A stretch of DNA of 64,000 nt from Permianibacter aggregans (GTDB lineage: Bacteria > Pseudomonadota > Gammaproteobacteria > Enterobacterales > Permianibacteraceae): positions 3,224,001-3,288,000 of the forward strand of contig NZ_CP037953.1 in NCBI RefSeq assembly GCF_009756665.1, read 5' to 3'. The translations under genes and the position numbers were made by a program. The notes under the pieces were generated by a model. That model was not told the origin of the DNA, searched no databases, and was given only the letters and a program-made list of their open reading frames with translations. This document shows, one piece after another, positions 16,693-24,457 of the stretch; positions within the stretch are counted from its first letter, which is position 1, and each line of letters opens with the position of its first letter.

Positions 16693-17639
16693 GACTGCAG
16701 CTCCTTCGCTGGCTGGCTGACCAATTGCACGAACAATTCCTCCAGCCGGTTGGCTTTATTGCGCATCGACGAAACGGTGATGCCCTGTTCACTGAGCAGT
16801 TGAAACAGCTCGTTCAAGCCCTGTTGCCGTGGCACATCGATTTCCACCGAATGCTCATCGACCACCCGGTGCGGATAACCGGGCAGCTCCGGAAATGGTT
16901 TCGGCAGATTCGGCGAGTCGAGCACAAAGGTTTCCTGATTCATCCGCGCCAGCAAGGATTTCATGCTGGTGTCTTCAATAATTTCGCCGTGATTGATGAT
17001 GCCGATATGGCGGCAGAGCATTTCGGCTTCTTCCAGATAATGGGTGGTCAGCACAATCGTTGTGCCCTGCCGGTTCAGTTCACGCAAAAAGCCCCACATT
17101 GAGCGGCGCAACTCAATGTCGACGCCTGCGGTGGGTTCATCAAGAATCAACAGCTTCGGTTCGTGCATCATCGCCCGGGCGATCATCAGACGCCGTTTCA
17201 TGCCGCCGGATAACTGACGAGATGGCTCATTGCGTTTTTCCCAGAGCTGCAAGGGCTTCAGCAATTCCTCGGCTCTTTGGACCGCTTTTTCGCGTGGCAC
17301 GCCGTAGAAGCCAGCCTGGTTGACGACGATCTGCATGACCGTTTCAAACTGACTGAAATTGAATTCCTGTGGCACCAGACCAAGGCAGCGTTTGGCGGCA
17401 TTGAAATCGACGTCGATGTCATGGCCGAACACCTCGACCTTGCCGGCGGTTTTTTTTACCAGCGAGGCGATAACGCCAATGGTCGTGCTTTTGCCGGCGC
17501 CGTTCGGGCCGAGCAGGGCATAGAACTCGCCAGTCTGCACGGTCAGATCGATACCTTTCAGCGCCTTGACACCATTGTCGTAGCGCTTTTCCAGGCCGCG
17601 AATCTTCAGCGCCGGCGTGGAATCTGTCGAATCGGTCAA
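16689..17639 (-). CDS. yadG: ABC exporter ATP-binding protein YadG
   Basis: 316-residue ATPase. Walker A GPNGAGKST, Q-loop LVPQEFNFSQFETV, signature LSGGMKRRLMIARAMM, Walker B LLILDEPTAGVD and switch histidine in VLTTHYLEEAEML are all present, and the C-terminal MRNKANRLEELFVQLV matches YadG closely. It energises the permease encoded by the overlapping downstream gene. The operon is divergent from the GGDEF-EAL gene. Confidence 0.95.
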   Translation of the reverse strand: MTDSTDSTPALKIRGLEKRYDNGVKALKGIDLTVQTGEFYALLGPNGAGKSTTIGVIASLVKKTAGKVEVFGHDIDVDFNAAKRCLGLVPQEFNFSQFETVMQIVVNQAGFYGVPREKAVQRAEELLKPLQLWEKRNEPSRQLSGGMKRRLMIARAMMHEPKLLILDEPTAGVDIELRRSMWGFLRELNRQGTTIVLTTHYLEEAEMLCRHIGIINHGEIIEDTSMKSLLARMNQETFVLDSPNLPKPFPELPGYPHRVVDEHSVEIDVPRQQGLNELFQLLSEQGITVSSMRNKANRLEELFVQLVSQPAKELQS

Positions 17640-17657
17640 AGCTTTGATCCCCGTTCA

Positions 17658-17687
17658 TTGAGTTGCGCGGAGTATACCCGTTATAGT
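17658..17687 (+). promoter_or_regulatory. Candidate sigma-70 promoter of the GGDEF-EAL gene
   Basis: TTGAGT (17658-17663) and TATAGT (17682-17687) with an 18-bp spacer, 31 bp before ATG 17719. Both hexamers match the consensus at five or four of six positions. Confidence 0.45.
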
Positions 17688-17718
17688 GCGTCGGGGCCGC
17701 CAACAAGACCCAAGGACA

Positions 17719-19950
17719 ATGGCCACAGCAACGACAAAAATATGGATTTTCGCCGTGCTGAGCTTAAGCGCTGCACCGGCATGGGCACTGGAAGGCATCA
17801 GTGTCACGGTCCTGCATTCCTCGTTTTTCCTGTTTTCCCTTTCGCTGCTCTGCATCACGCTACTGATTGATTTTCGTCGTCGGCGCCAGCGTGAGCGAGA
17901 ACTGCAGGAGTTACGCATCACCAAGCAGCACCTGAATGCGGCACTTTGGGGTTCCGGCGACGGGCTCTGGGATTGGGATTTGCACAGCGGCCGCATCACC
18001 CGCAGCGGCATCGCCGAAATGCTTGGCTTTTCACCGAATCAATTGCCGGGCACCGCCACGGCATTGTTCGAGTCCATTCATCCGCAGGATCAGGAAACGG
18101 TGCTACGCGCCATTGGTCGCCATCTGCGCCAGAAAACGTCGTTCTTTGAGGTCGAATACCGGGTGCAACATGCCAACGGACAATGGCGCTGGGTACTGCA
18201 GCGCGGGCGTTTGCTGGACCCGGAACTCGGTGGTGCCATGCATTTGGGCGGCACGCTGAAAGACATCACGGCACGCAAAAGCATTGAACGCGAATTGCAG
18301 TTCTCCTGGACGGTGCTGGAGCACATGAATGAATGTGTCATCGTTACCGATGCCGAGTTTCGGGTGCTGCGGGTCAATGCCGCGTTCAGCAAATTATTTG
18401 GTTATCGGCATCAGGAAATTCTCGGCAAAGATACCTCCTTGCTCGATGGCGAAGATTGTCGACCGACCATGGCGATTCGTCATCAGGCCCGGGAAAATGG
18501 CCAATGGTCTGGCGAACTGATGCAGCGTTTGAAAAACGGTGAGCTGCGGCTGATGCAGCTCGATTTAAAACGCATATCCGAACCGGTCAGCGGCGAGTTC
18601 AATTTTGTTGCGGTGATGACCGACATCACCGGGCGCCGCAAGCAGGAAGAAGAGCTGCGCTATTTGGCGGAAAACGATTACCTGACCGGCCTCAGCAATC
18701 GTCAGGCGTTTCATCAGCAATTTGCGCAAAGGCTGCAACCGAAAGGCGAACAGCGCAAACCGATGGCGCTGTATTTTCTCGACCTCGATCATTTCAAGAA
18801 AATCAATGATTCACTCGGCCACGGCTGCGGCGACTTGCTGCTGCAATTGGTCGCCTCACGTTTGCGCCATCTGCAGGGTGAGCAGGAAGTGCTGGCCCGA
18901 CTCGGCGGCGATGAATTTGTTTTGCTCAGTGCCGGCACCAATGTGGCCGGCGTGCTGCAGGCAAAAGCGCAACAAATTCTGGCGGCATTCCTGGCACCGT
19001 TTGTTATCGAAGGCCACGAGATCATCATCACCCCAAGCATCGGTGTCAGTTGTTATCCGGAACACGGGCTTGATGGCGGCGTCTTGCTGCAGAAAGCCGA
19101 CTTGGCCTTGTACCAGGCCAAGCAGGAAGGCCGAGGCCGGGTGCAGATCTACCATGACGAATTGCAGACCCAAGCGCCGCATCGGCTGAAATTGGAAAAC
19201 GCCTTACGCAAAGCCATTTCTCAGGCAGAACTGGAAGTCTGGTTTCAGCCGCGTTGGGATATTCGCGAAAATGCCGTTACCGGATTTGAAGCACTGGTGC
19301 GCTGGCACTCTAGCGCCTTTGGCCCTGTAAAACCCGATGAATTCATCGCTATTGCCGAAGAGCTGGATTTGATATCCGATATTGGCGATTGGATGTTGAA
19401 CGCCGCCTGCCGGCACGCTGCCACGTGGTGGCGGCAAAACCATTGCTGGCGGGTGTCGGTGAATTTAAGCGCCAAGCAATTGAAACAAACCGATCTGGTG
19501 CAAAGGGTGCAACAGGCATTGAGTGATCATGATTTACCGGCTTGCGCGCTGGAACTGGAGCTGACCGAAAGCCAGTTGCTGACGGCCTCCGCTTCGGTCG
19601 CCGACAACTTGTCGCAGTTACGTGCACTCGGCGTGCGCATGGCACTCGATGATTTTGGCACCGGCTATTCGGCGTTCTCGTATTTGCGCCGCTATCGTTT
19701 CGATACCCTGAAAATTCCGAAAGAATTTGTTGCCCATACCGATACCGATGTAGCGTCCGAAGCCATCATTTCAGCGATGATTGCTTTAGCCCACAAGCTC
19801 GATATGATCGTCGTCGCGGAAGGTGTTGAAACCAGCGAGCAGCACAAACGGCTGCGGCAAATGCAGTGCGATGAAATCCAGGGGTATTTCATTGGCGAGC
19901 CACTGGCCGGTGAAGAATTGTTGCGCGATATTGAAGAGTTTATCGGTTAA
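17719..19950 (+). CDS. PAS-PAS-GGDEF-EAL cyclic di-GMP protein
   Basis: 743-residue membrane protein. Residues 1-23 look like a signal or first span, residues 35-50 a second span, then PAS 1 (about 68-185, ending KDITARK), PAS 2 (about 192-305, ending TDITGRR), GGDEF (about 315-480; intact LGGDEFVLL at 395-403, no RxxD inhibitory site) and EAL (about 490-740). In the EAL domain the metal and base residues are mostly present: FEALVRW, VNLSAKQL, ELTES, DDFGTGYS, EGVET, QGY. The KID motif, however, reads KIP (Pro667), so phosphodiesterase activity may be weakened. The protein therefore probably makes cyclic di-GMP, senses a signal through PAS domains, and may or may not degrade it. ATG 17719 is preceded by AAGGA. 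Confidence 0.94.
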   Translation: MATATTKIWIFAVLSLSAAPAWALEGISVTVLHSSFFLFSLSLLCITLLIDFRRRRQRERELQELRITKQHLNAALWGSGDGLWDWDLHSGRITRSGIAEMLGFSPNQLPGTATALFESIHPQDQETVLRAIGRHLRQKTSFFEVEYRVQHANGQWRWVLQRGRLLDPELGGAMHLGGTLKDITARKSIERELQFSWTVLEHMNECVIVTDAEFRVLRVNAAFSKLFGYRHQEILGKDTSLLDGEDCRPTMAIRHQARENGQWSGELMQRLKNGELRLMQLDLKRISEPVSGEFNFVAVMTDITGRRKQEEELRYLAENDYLTGLSNRQAFHQQFAQRLQPKGEQRKPMALYFLDLDHFKKINDSLGHGCGDLLLQLVASRLRHLQGEQEVLARLGGDEFVLLSAGTNVAGVLQAKAQQILAAFLAPFVIEGHEIIITPSIGVSCYPEHGLDGGVLLQKADLALYQAKQEGRGRVQIYHDELQTQAPHRLKLENALRKAISQAELEVWFQPRWDIRENAVTGFEALVRWHSSAFGPVKPDEFIAIAEELDLISDIGDWMLNAACRHAATWWRQNHCWRVSVNLSAKQLKQTDLVQRVQQALSDHDLPACALELELTESQLLTASASVADNLSQLRALGVRMALDDFGTGYSAFSYLRRYRFDTLKIPKEFVAHTDTDVASEAIISAMIALAHKLDMIVVAEGVETSEQHKRLRQMQCDEIQGYFIGEPLAGEELLRDIEEFIG

Positions 19951-19959
19951 GCAAAACGA

Positions 19960-20583
19960 TCAGTTTTCGCCGTTGCCGTATCCCCAGCGTGGCATCAGCG
20001 TTTGTTCGATACCGAGGTGATCGAGTATCCGGGCGACAATAAAGTCGACCAGATCATCGACGGTTTTCGGTTGCTGATAAAAGCCGGGACTGGCTGGCAG
20101 TATCGTCACACCAAGCCGTGCCAGATTCAGCATGTTTTCCAGATGAATAGCTGAATACGGCGTTTCCCTTGGCACCAGAATCAATTGGCCTTTTTCTTTC
20201 AGCACGACGTCGGCGGCGCGTTCAATCAGATTGTCGCTGGCACCTTGGGCAATGGCCGAAAGCGTGCCGGTGCTGCAGGGACAGACTACCATTTGCTTTG
20301 GCGCGCTGGAGCCACTGGCGACAGCGCTCATCCAGTTGTCGCGCGCCAGCAGTTCGATTTTTTCGCTGGGCAATTGCAAACGTTCAGATAAGCGATTCAG
20401 TTGCTCGCGAGTGTTGTCAGGAAGGGCGATATCGCATTCGGTGGCCAGCACCACGCGTGCCGGTGCACTGAGCAATAGATAAATTTTCTCGTAGTGCAGC
20501 GTCAAACACTGCAATAAGCGCAGTGCGTACGGTGCGCCAGAAGCGCCGGTCAGAGCCAGGGTGATTGCCGAACGGTTGCCCAT
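19960..20583 (-). CDS. ubiX: Flavin prenyltransferase UbiX
   Basis: Makes prenylated FMN, the cofactor of the UbiD decarboxylase in ubiquinone synthesis. The 207-residue protein shows [19 protein letters not shown] for FMN binding, the conserved [23 protein letters not shown] segment, [21 protein letters not shown] with the catalytic Glu/Arg region, and [22 protein letters not shown] 20583 is chosen over an upstream in-frame start at 20598. mpl lies directly upstream on the same strand, as in Pseudomonas, but the two are separated here by the MITE-like element at 20631-21017. Confidence 0.95.
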   Translation of the reverse strand: MGNRSAITLALTGASGAPYALRLLQCLTLHYEKIYLLLSAPARVVLATECDIALPDNTREQLNRLSERLQLPSEKIELLARDNWMSAVASGSSAPKQMVVCPCSTGTLSAIAQGASDNLIERAADVVLKEKGQLILVPRETPYSAIHLENMLNLARLGVTILPASPGFYQQPKTVDDLVDFIVARILDHLGIEQTLMPRWGYGNGEN

Positions 20584-20630
20584 TTGTTCACCTACCATTG
20601 GTTGATGCTGTGTTGCAGTGTAGTGCAGCG

Positions 20631-20659
20631 TAGGGCCTGTTTACCTTTGCCACACCGCA
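20631..20659 (+). repeat. Left terminal inverted repeat of the MITE-like element
   Basis: 29 bp beginning TAGGGCCTGTTTACC; it matches the reverse complement of 20989-21017 with two mismatches at inner positions 24 and 27. Confidence 0.85.
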
Positions 20660-20988
20660 GCGACGGAGCTGCCCGTAGCGCAGTGGTCGCGCGCGTCTCC
20701 TGACGCGCTTGCGACACTTCCCACGTCCCTGTGGGGCGCAGGAATGAGGAGCGCAGTGTACTTGACGTACATGAGCGACGAATGACGCCGCAATGCGCCA
20801 CGGGCGGCCCGTCCCTTCGGGTTGCGCCCAGAAAAGCGCCATGCCGCGTTGCTCGTCGTTCATTTGGAATGACCACAAAAACGCCGGGAGCGTTTTTGAG
20901 CTTCAGCCCCGGAGGGGTGAGACACAGGGATGTGTCGAACAAACTTCTCTCCTCGCGCCTTGCATGGCGCTTTTCTGGGCGGCAACGT

Positions 20989-21017
20989 TGTGGCGTGGCA
21001 AAGGTAAACAGGCCCTA
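20989..21017 (-). repeat. Right terminal inverted repeat of the MITE-like element
   Basis: Mirror copy of 20631-20659. Its outermost bases (CTA on the plus strand, 21015-21017) form the TAG stop codon of mpl. Confidence 0.85.
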
Positions 21018-22364
21018 GTGCGCGAACGCATCGAGCAACTTCTGATGAATGCCGCCAAAGCCGCCGTTGCTCATGACTAGTACCTGGTCACCGGGTTTTG
21101 CTACGGCTTTGACGGCCGCAACGATCGAATCAACATCGGAAAAATTCCGCCAGGGAATCGTGAAGTCGGTGGGCAGGCGTGCTTGCCATTGCTGCTCCGC
21201 CGGTTGATGCAGAAACACCATATCGGCCTGACGCAGGCTGTCGGCCAGCGTGTCGCGATGTACGCCCATTTTCATCGTTGCCGAGCGCGGATCGACGACG
21301 GCCAGAATGCGCGCGTTGCCAATTGCCGCCCGCAAGCCGGACACGGTGGTCGCAATCGCGGTCGGATGATGAGCAAAATCATCATAGACCGCAATGTCGC
21401 CGACTTCGCCTTTCAATTCCATTCGGCGTTTGATGCCTTTGAATTCAGCCAGCGCCGCGCACCCGACATCAATGCTGACGCCGCAATGCCGAGCGGCAAG
21501 CAATGCCGCCAGCGCATTGGCCTGATTGTGCTGGCCCAGAAGCGACCAGCGCACTTCGCCCTGCTTTTGATTCTGATGCCAGATGGAAAACGCTCGACCA
21601 TCAGCAGATTCGTTTTGTAGCCACCAACCATGGGTTTGATCCAGGGTTTCTGTTGCACTCCAGCAGCCGCGCTTGATCACGCGTTGTAGCGCCTCGTCAG
21701 TGCTTGGATAAATAACCAGGCCGTTACCGGGCACGGTGCGCAGCAAATGATGGAACTGGGTTTCGATCGCGGCCAGATTCGGATAGATATCGGCATGATC
21801 AAATTCGAGATTATTGAGCACGGCGGTGCGTGGCCGGTAATGAACAAACTTCGCGCGCTTATCGAAAAATGCTGTGTCATATTCATCGGCTTCGATGACG
21901 AAAAATGGCGCCTCACCCAAACGTGCTGATTGCCCGAAATTACCCGGCACGCCGCCGATCAAAAAGCCCGGTTTCAAGCCGGCATACTCCAGTATCCAAG
22001 TAGCCAAACTGGTTGTCGTGGTTTTGCCGTGGGTGCCGGCAATGGCCACGACCCAACGCGATTGCAGCACTTCGCGCGCCAGCCATTCGGCGCCGGAAAC
22101 ATAGGGCAAATTTTGGTTCAGCACGCGCTCGACGGCCGGGTTGCCACGCGACAGGGCATTGCCGATGATCACCAAATCCGGCTGTGGCTGCAGCGTATCG
22201 TTTTCATAGCCGGCGATCAGGTCAATGCCGGCATCGGCCAGTTGCGTGCTCATCGGTGGATAAACATTTTGATCCGAACCGGAAACGCGGTGGCCAAGTT
22301 CACGTGCCAGCAGCGCCAAGCCGCCCATAAACGTGCCGCAAATACCAAGAATATGAATATGCAT
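21015..22364 (-). CDS. mpl: Murein tripeptide recycling ligase Mpl
   Basis: UDP-N-acetylmuramate:L-alanyl-gamma-D-glutamyl-meso-diaminopimelate ligase, which reuses peptide from recycled peptidoglycan. 449 residues from ATG 22364: HIHILGICGTFMGGLALLAR at the N-terminus, ATP site GTHGKTTTTSLATWILE, EADEYDTAFFDKRAKFVHY, NNLEFDHADI, GQHNQANALAALLAA, YDDFAHHPTAI and the C-terminal GGFGGIHQKLLDAF. E. coli Mpl is 457 residues; this copy stops eight or so residues early because the stop codon is supplied by the end of the MITE-like element. The start overlaps the stop of the upstream membrane-protein gene (TGATG), implying coupling. Confidence 0.95.
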   Translation of the reverse strand: MHIHILGICGTFMGGLALLARELGHRVSGSDQNVYPPMSTQLADAGIDLIAGYENDTLQPQPDLVIIGNALSRGNPAVERVLNQNLPYVSGAEWLAREVLQSRWVVAIAGTHGKTTTTSLATWILEYAGLKPGFLIGGVPGNFGQSARLGEAPFFVIEADEYDTAFFDKRAKFVHYRPRTAVLNNLEFDHADIYPNLAAIETQFHHLLRTVPGNGLVIYPSTDEALQRVIKRGCWSATETLDQTHGWWLQNESADGRAFSIWHQNQKQGEVRWSLLGQHNQANALAALLAARHCGVSIDVGCAALAEFKGIKRRMELKGEVGDIAVYDDFAHHPTAIATTVSGLRAAIGNARILAVVDPRSATMKMGVHRDTLADSLRQADMVFLHQPAEQQWQARLPTDFTIPWRNFSDVDSIVAAVKAVAKPGDQVLVMSNGGFGGIHQKLLDAFAH

Positions 22365-22864
22365 CAGACAGGACTCGTGATCTGTTGAAACAGGCTGACC
22401 CGAATTAAAAACAAGGCAATGGCCAGGGTCAGTGCAAACGCGTAACGCCAATTCAATGCGTGTCGCAAAATATGCGCGTGAATGCTCATGCTCCAGACAA
22501 TCATCGCGACGTTCAATACCAGTGCCATGGCGGGATTGCTCGACACGGTGGACATCAAGAACATCAATGGCCACATGCCGATGTTGAGCAGCGTCGCGCA
22601 TCCTTGCACTGCAGTCAGCACTTGCAATAGCCGCTCACCGCGGTTGCTCAGCCACAGCACCAGGCTCCAGACTGAAAGACTTAAGGCAATGGCAATCGAG
22701 GCGCGAAAAAACGCCGTCGCCGCCGGTGCCAATAACAGGAACAGTAGTGCGCTGCTGAACCATTGCAACAGGCAGGCCTTAAGCAACAGCGCCGGAGACC
22801 AGGGCAAATCCTGCGGGCCTTTTTTCAGCAGACAAATGGGGAAAAATAATGAGAAAAACTGCAA
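22364..22864 (-). CDS. Small polytopic membrane protein upstream of mpl
   Basis: About 166 residues with four or five hydrophobic spans. The N-terminal pattern FFPICLLKKGPQDLPWSPALLL resembles a family of Pseudomonas-type hypothetical membrane proteins that carry a CLxxGPQDLPxS motif. No ATG is available near the conserved start; TTG at 22864 is the best candidate, and the frame itself is open up to 23047, which would overlap the divergent pfp promoter region. It ends in TGATG with mpl, so both are probably translated together. Function unknown. Confidence 0.65.
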   Translation of the reverse strand: MQFFSLFFPICLLKKGPQDLPWSPALLLKACLLQWFSSALLFLLLAPAATAFFRASIAIALSLSVWSLVLWLSNRGERLLQVLTAVQGCATLLNIGMWPLMFLMSTVSSNPAMALVLNVAMIVWSMSIHAHILRHALNWRYAFALTLAIALFLIRVSLFQQITSPV

Positions 22865-22996
22865 GTGCGCGCCGTGACTGCCATCAAATTCAGTTAGGCT
22901 ATTATGCAAGTCGGTTTCGATCAGCGTCCAGACACGAACGCAAATAGTTGATGGATGTTGAATCCCCCTGATTGGTACAGTGAATAAGGAATGATC

Positions 22997-24289
22997 ATGG
23001 CCAAAGCGATTACCCCGAAAAAAGTCTACAACGCCTTCTATGCGCAAAGCGGTGGTGTTACCGCGGTGATCAATGCCTCGGCTGCCGGTGTCATCGAAAC
23101 GGCACGCAAATACCCGAAGAAAATCGGCAAGGTCTACGCCGGCAAGGATGGCATTCTTGGCGCGCTATATGAAAACCTGATCGACACCAGCAAGGAAAGC
23201 AAGGAAGCGATTGCGGCGCTGAAATACACGCCGGGCGGCGCCTTCGGCTCCTGCCGCCATAAACTGAAATCCCTGGAGCAAAGCTGGGCTGAATACGAGC
23301 GTCTTATCGAGGTGTTCAAGGCGCACGATATTCGTTACTTCTTTTATAACGGCGGCAACGATTCGATGGATACCGCCAACAAGATCTCCCAGATGGCCGA
23401 GCAGCTCGAATATCCACTGACCTGCATCGGTATTCCGAAAACGGTCGATAACGACCTGCCGTTGACCGACAACTGCCCGGGCTTTGGCTCGGTGGCCAAG
23501 TATGTGGCCGTGTCAATTCGCGAAGCGGGTATGGATGTAGCGTCGATGGCCAGCTCATCAACCAAAGTATTCGTGCTCGAAGTCATGGGCCGTCATGCCG
23601 GCTGGATTGCCGCGGCCGCTGGTCTTGCAACGGAGAAAGCCGGTCAGCCTCCGCATATCATCTTGTTTCCAGAGCGGGTTTTCGATCAGGCGAAATTCCT
23701 GGCGCGGGTAGACGAGGTGGTCAAGCAATACGGGTACTGCACGATTGTCGTATCAGAAGGGGTGAAAAACGCCGAAGGCAAATTCCTCGCCGAGGCCGGC
23801 ACCAAGGATGCGTTCGGGCATGCCCAGCTCGGTGGCGTCGCGCCGGTCATCGCTCAGTTGGTCAAAGATAAGCTGGGCTACAAATACCACTACGCCGTCG
23901 CCGATTACCTGCAGCGCTCGGCGCGCCACATCGCCTCAAAAACCGATCTGGAGCAGGCCTACGCGGTTGGCAAAGCGGCGGTTGAATTTGCCGTCAAAGG
24001 TCATAACGCCGTCATGCCAATCATTCTGCGACAGAAAGGACGTACCTACGGCTGGCAAATCAGCATGGCCCGGCTTAGCGAAGTAGCCAATGTCGAGCGC
24101 AAAATGCCCGATACCTATATCAGCCAGGACGGCTTTCATATCACCGCCGCCTGCCGCCGTTACCTGTCGCCGCTGATTCAGGGCGAAGCCTATCCGCGTT
24201 ATGAAAACGGCTTGCCGGCTTATGCGAAATTAAAAAACACAGTGGTTCCTAAGCGCTTAAAAACGGCATTCACGTTGAAAAAGGCGTAA
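22997..24289 (+). CDS. pfp: Pyrophosphate-dependent 6-phosphofructokinase
   Basis: Reversible PPi:fructose-6-phosphate phosphotransferase, replacing or complementing ATP-PFK in glycolysis and gluconeogenesis. 430 residues. The donor site reads YNGGNDSMDT, with Asp where ATP-dependent enzymes have Gly (GGDGS), and IPKTVDNDLPLTDNCPGFGS has the Lys that marks PPi use; EVMGRHAGWIAA and the fructose-6-phosphate loop are present. ATG 22997 is chosen because AAGGA lies six nt before it (ATG 22991 has none). It is divergent from the mpl operon. With hppA in the same window it supports a PPi-linked carbon metabolism. Confidence 0.95.
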   Translation: MAKAITPKKVYNAFYAQSGGVTAVINASAAGVIETARKYPKKIGKVYAGKDGILGALYENLIDTSKESKEAIAALKYTPGGAFGSCRHKLKSLEQSWAEYERLIEVFKAHDIRYFFYNGGNDSMDTANKISQMAEQLEYPLTCIGIPKTVDNDLPLTDNCPGFGSVAKYVAVSIREAGMDVASMASSSTKVFVLEVMGRHAGWIAAAAGLATEKAGQPPHIILFPERVFDQAKFLARVDEVVKQYGYCTIVVSEGVKNAEGKFLAEAGTKDAFGHAQLGGVAPVIAQLVKDKLGYKYHYAVADYLQRSARHIASKTDLEQAYAVGKAAVEFAVKGHNAVMPIILRQKGRTYGWQISMARLSEVANVERKMPDTYISQDGFHITAACRRYLSPLIQGEAYPRYENGLPAYAKLKNTVVPKRLKTAFTLKKA

Positions 24290-24386
24290 AGGCGCATTAA
24301 CACGGTGTCGAAGGACTTTACATCTCGGCAAATCTGGTAATGGTTACCAAAGGATAACCTATTGATCTGTAATATAAATCCAAACC

Positions 24387-24402
24387 TGGCACAGGACGTG
24401 CT
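24387..24402 (+). promoter_or_regulatory. Candidate sigma-54 promoter of the PEP-CTERM gene
   Basis: TGGCAC at 24387-24392 and TGCT at 24399-24402 place the GG (-24) and GC (-12) pairs exactly as in the sigma-54 consensus TGGCACG-N4-TTGCT. Start of transcription would be near 24413, about 45 nt before the ATG. In exosortase (XrtA) systems PEP-CTERM genes are commonly under the sigma-54 regulator PrsR, which makes the match more credible. Confidence 0.6.
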
Positions 24403-24457
24403 TAAGGAGCGGTTACGAGCAACGCCTGAGCCCAATTACTAAGGAGTGGTACTTATT

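Larger units (their letters stand above)
20631..21017. mobile_element. 387-bp MITE-like element with 29-bp terminal inverted repeats and TA ends
   Basis: Non-autonomous element between mpl and ubiX. The left end TAGGGCCTGTTTACCTTTGC (20631-20650) recurs inverted at the right end, finishing at 21017; 23 bp match exactly and 29 bp with two mismatches. Both ends finish in TA, as for a TA target duplication of IS630/Tc1-mariner-type elements. Inside, GCCCAGAAAAGCGCCATGC (20826-20844) recurs inverted at 20962-20980, and AAAAACGC-CGGGA-GCGTTTTT (about 20877-20897) could form a terminator hairpin. There is no transposase frame and the frames through it are full of stops or of odd composition. It must have been moved by an enzyme encoded elsewhere. 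Confidence 0.78.

Noticed and set aside
17644-17672. TGATCC before the GGDEF-EAL gene as a second ECF11 promoter
   Set aside because: The base pattern 16-18 nt downstream (GCGGAG) does not match CGTA; the sigma-70 pair at 17658-17687 is better.
20588-21080. Several frames of 75-116 codons inside and around the MITE-like element
   Set aside because: They read through inverted repeats on both strands and end at element borders; none has a ribosome site. Annotated proteins of this type are usually artefacts.
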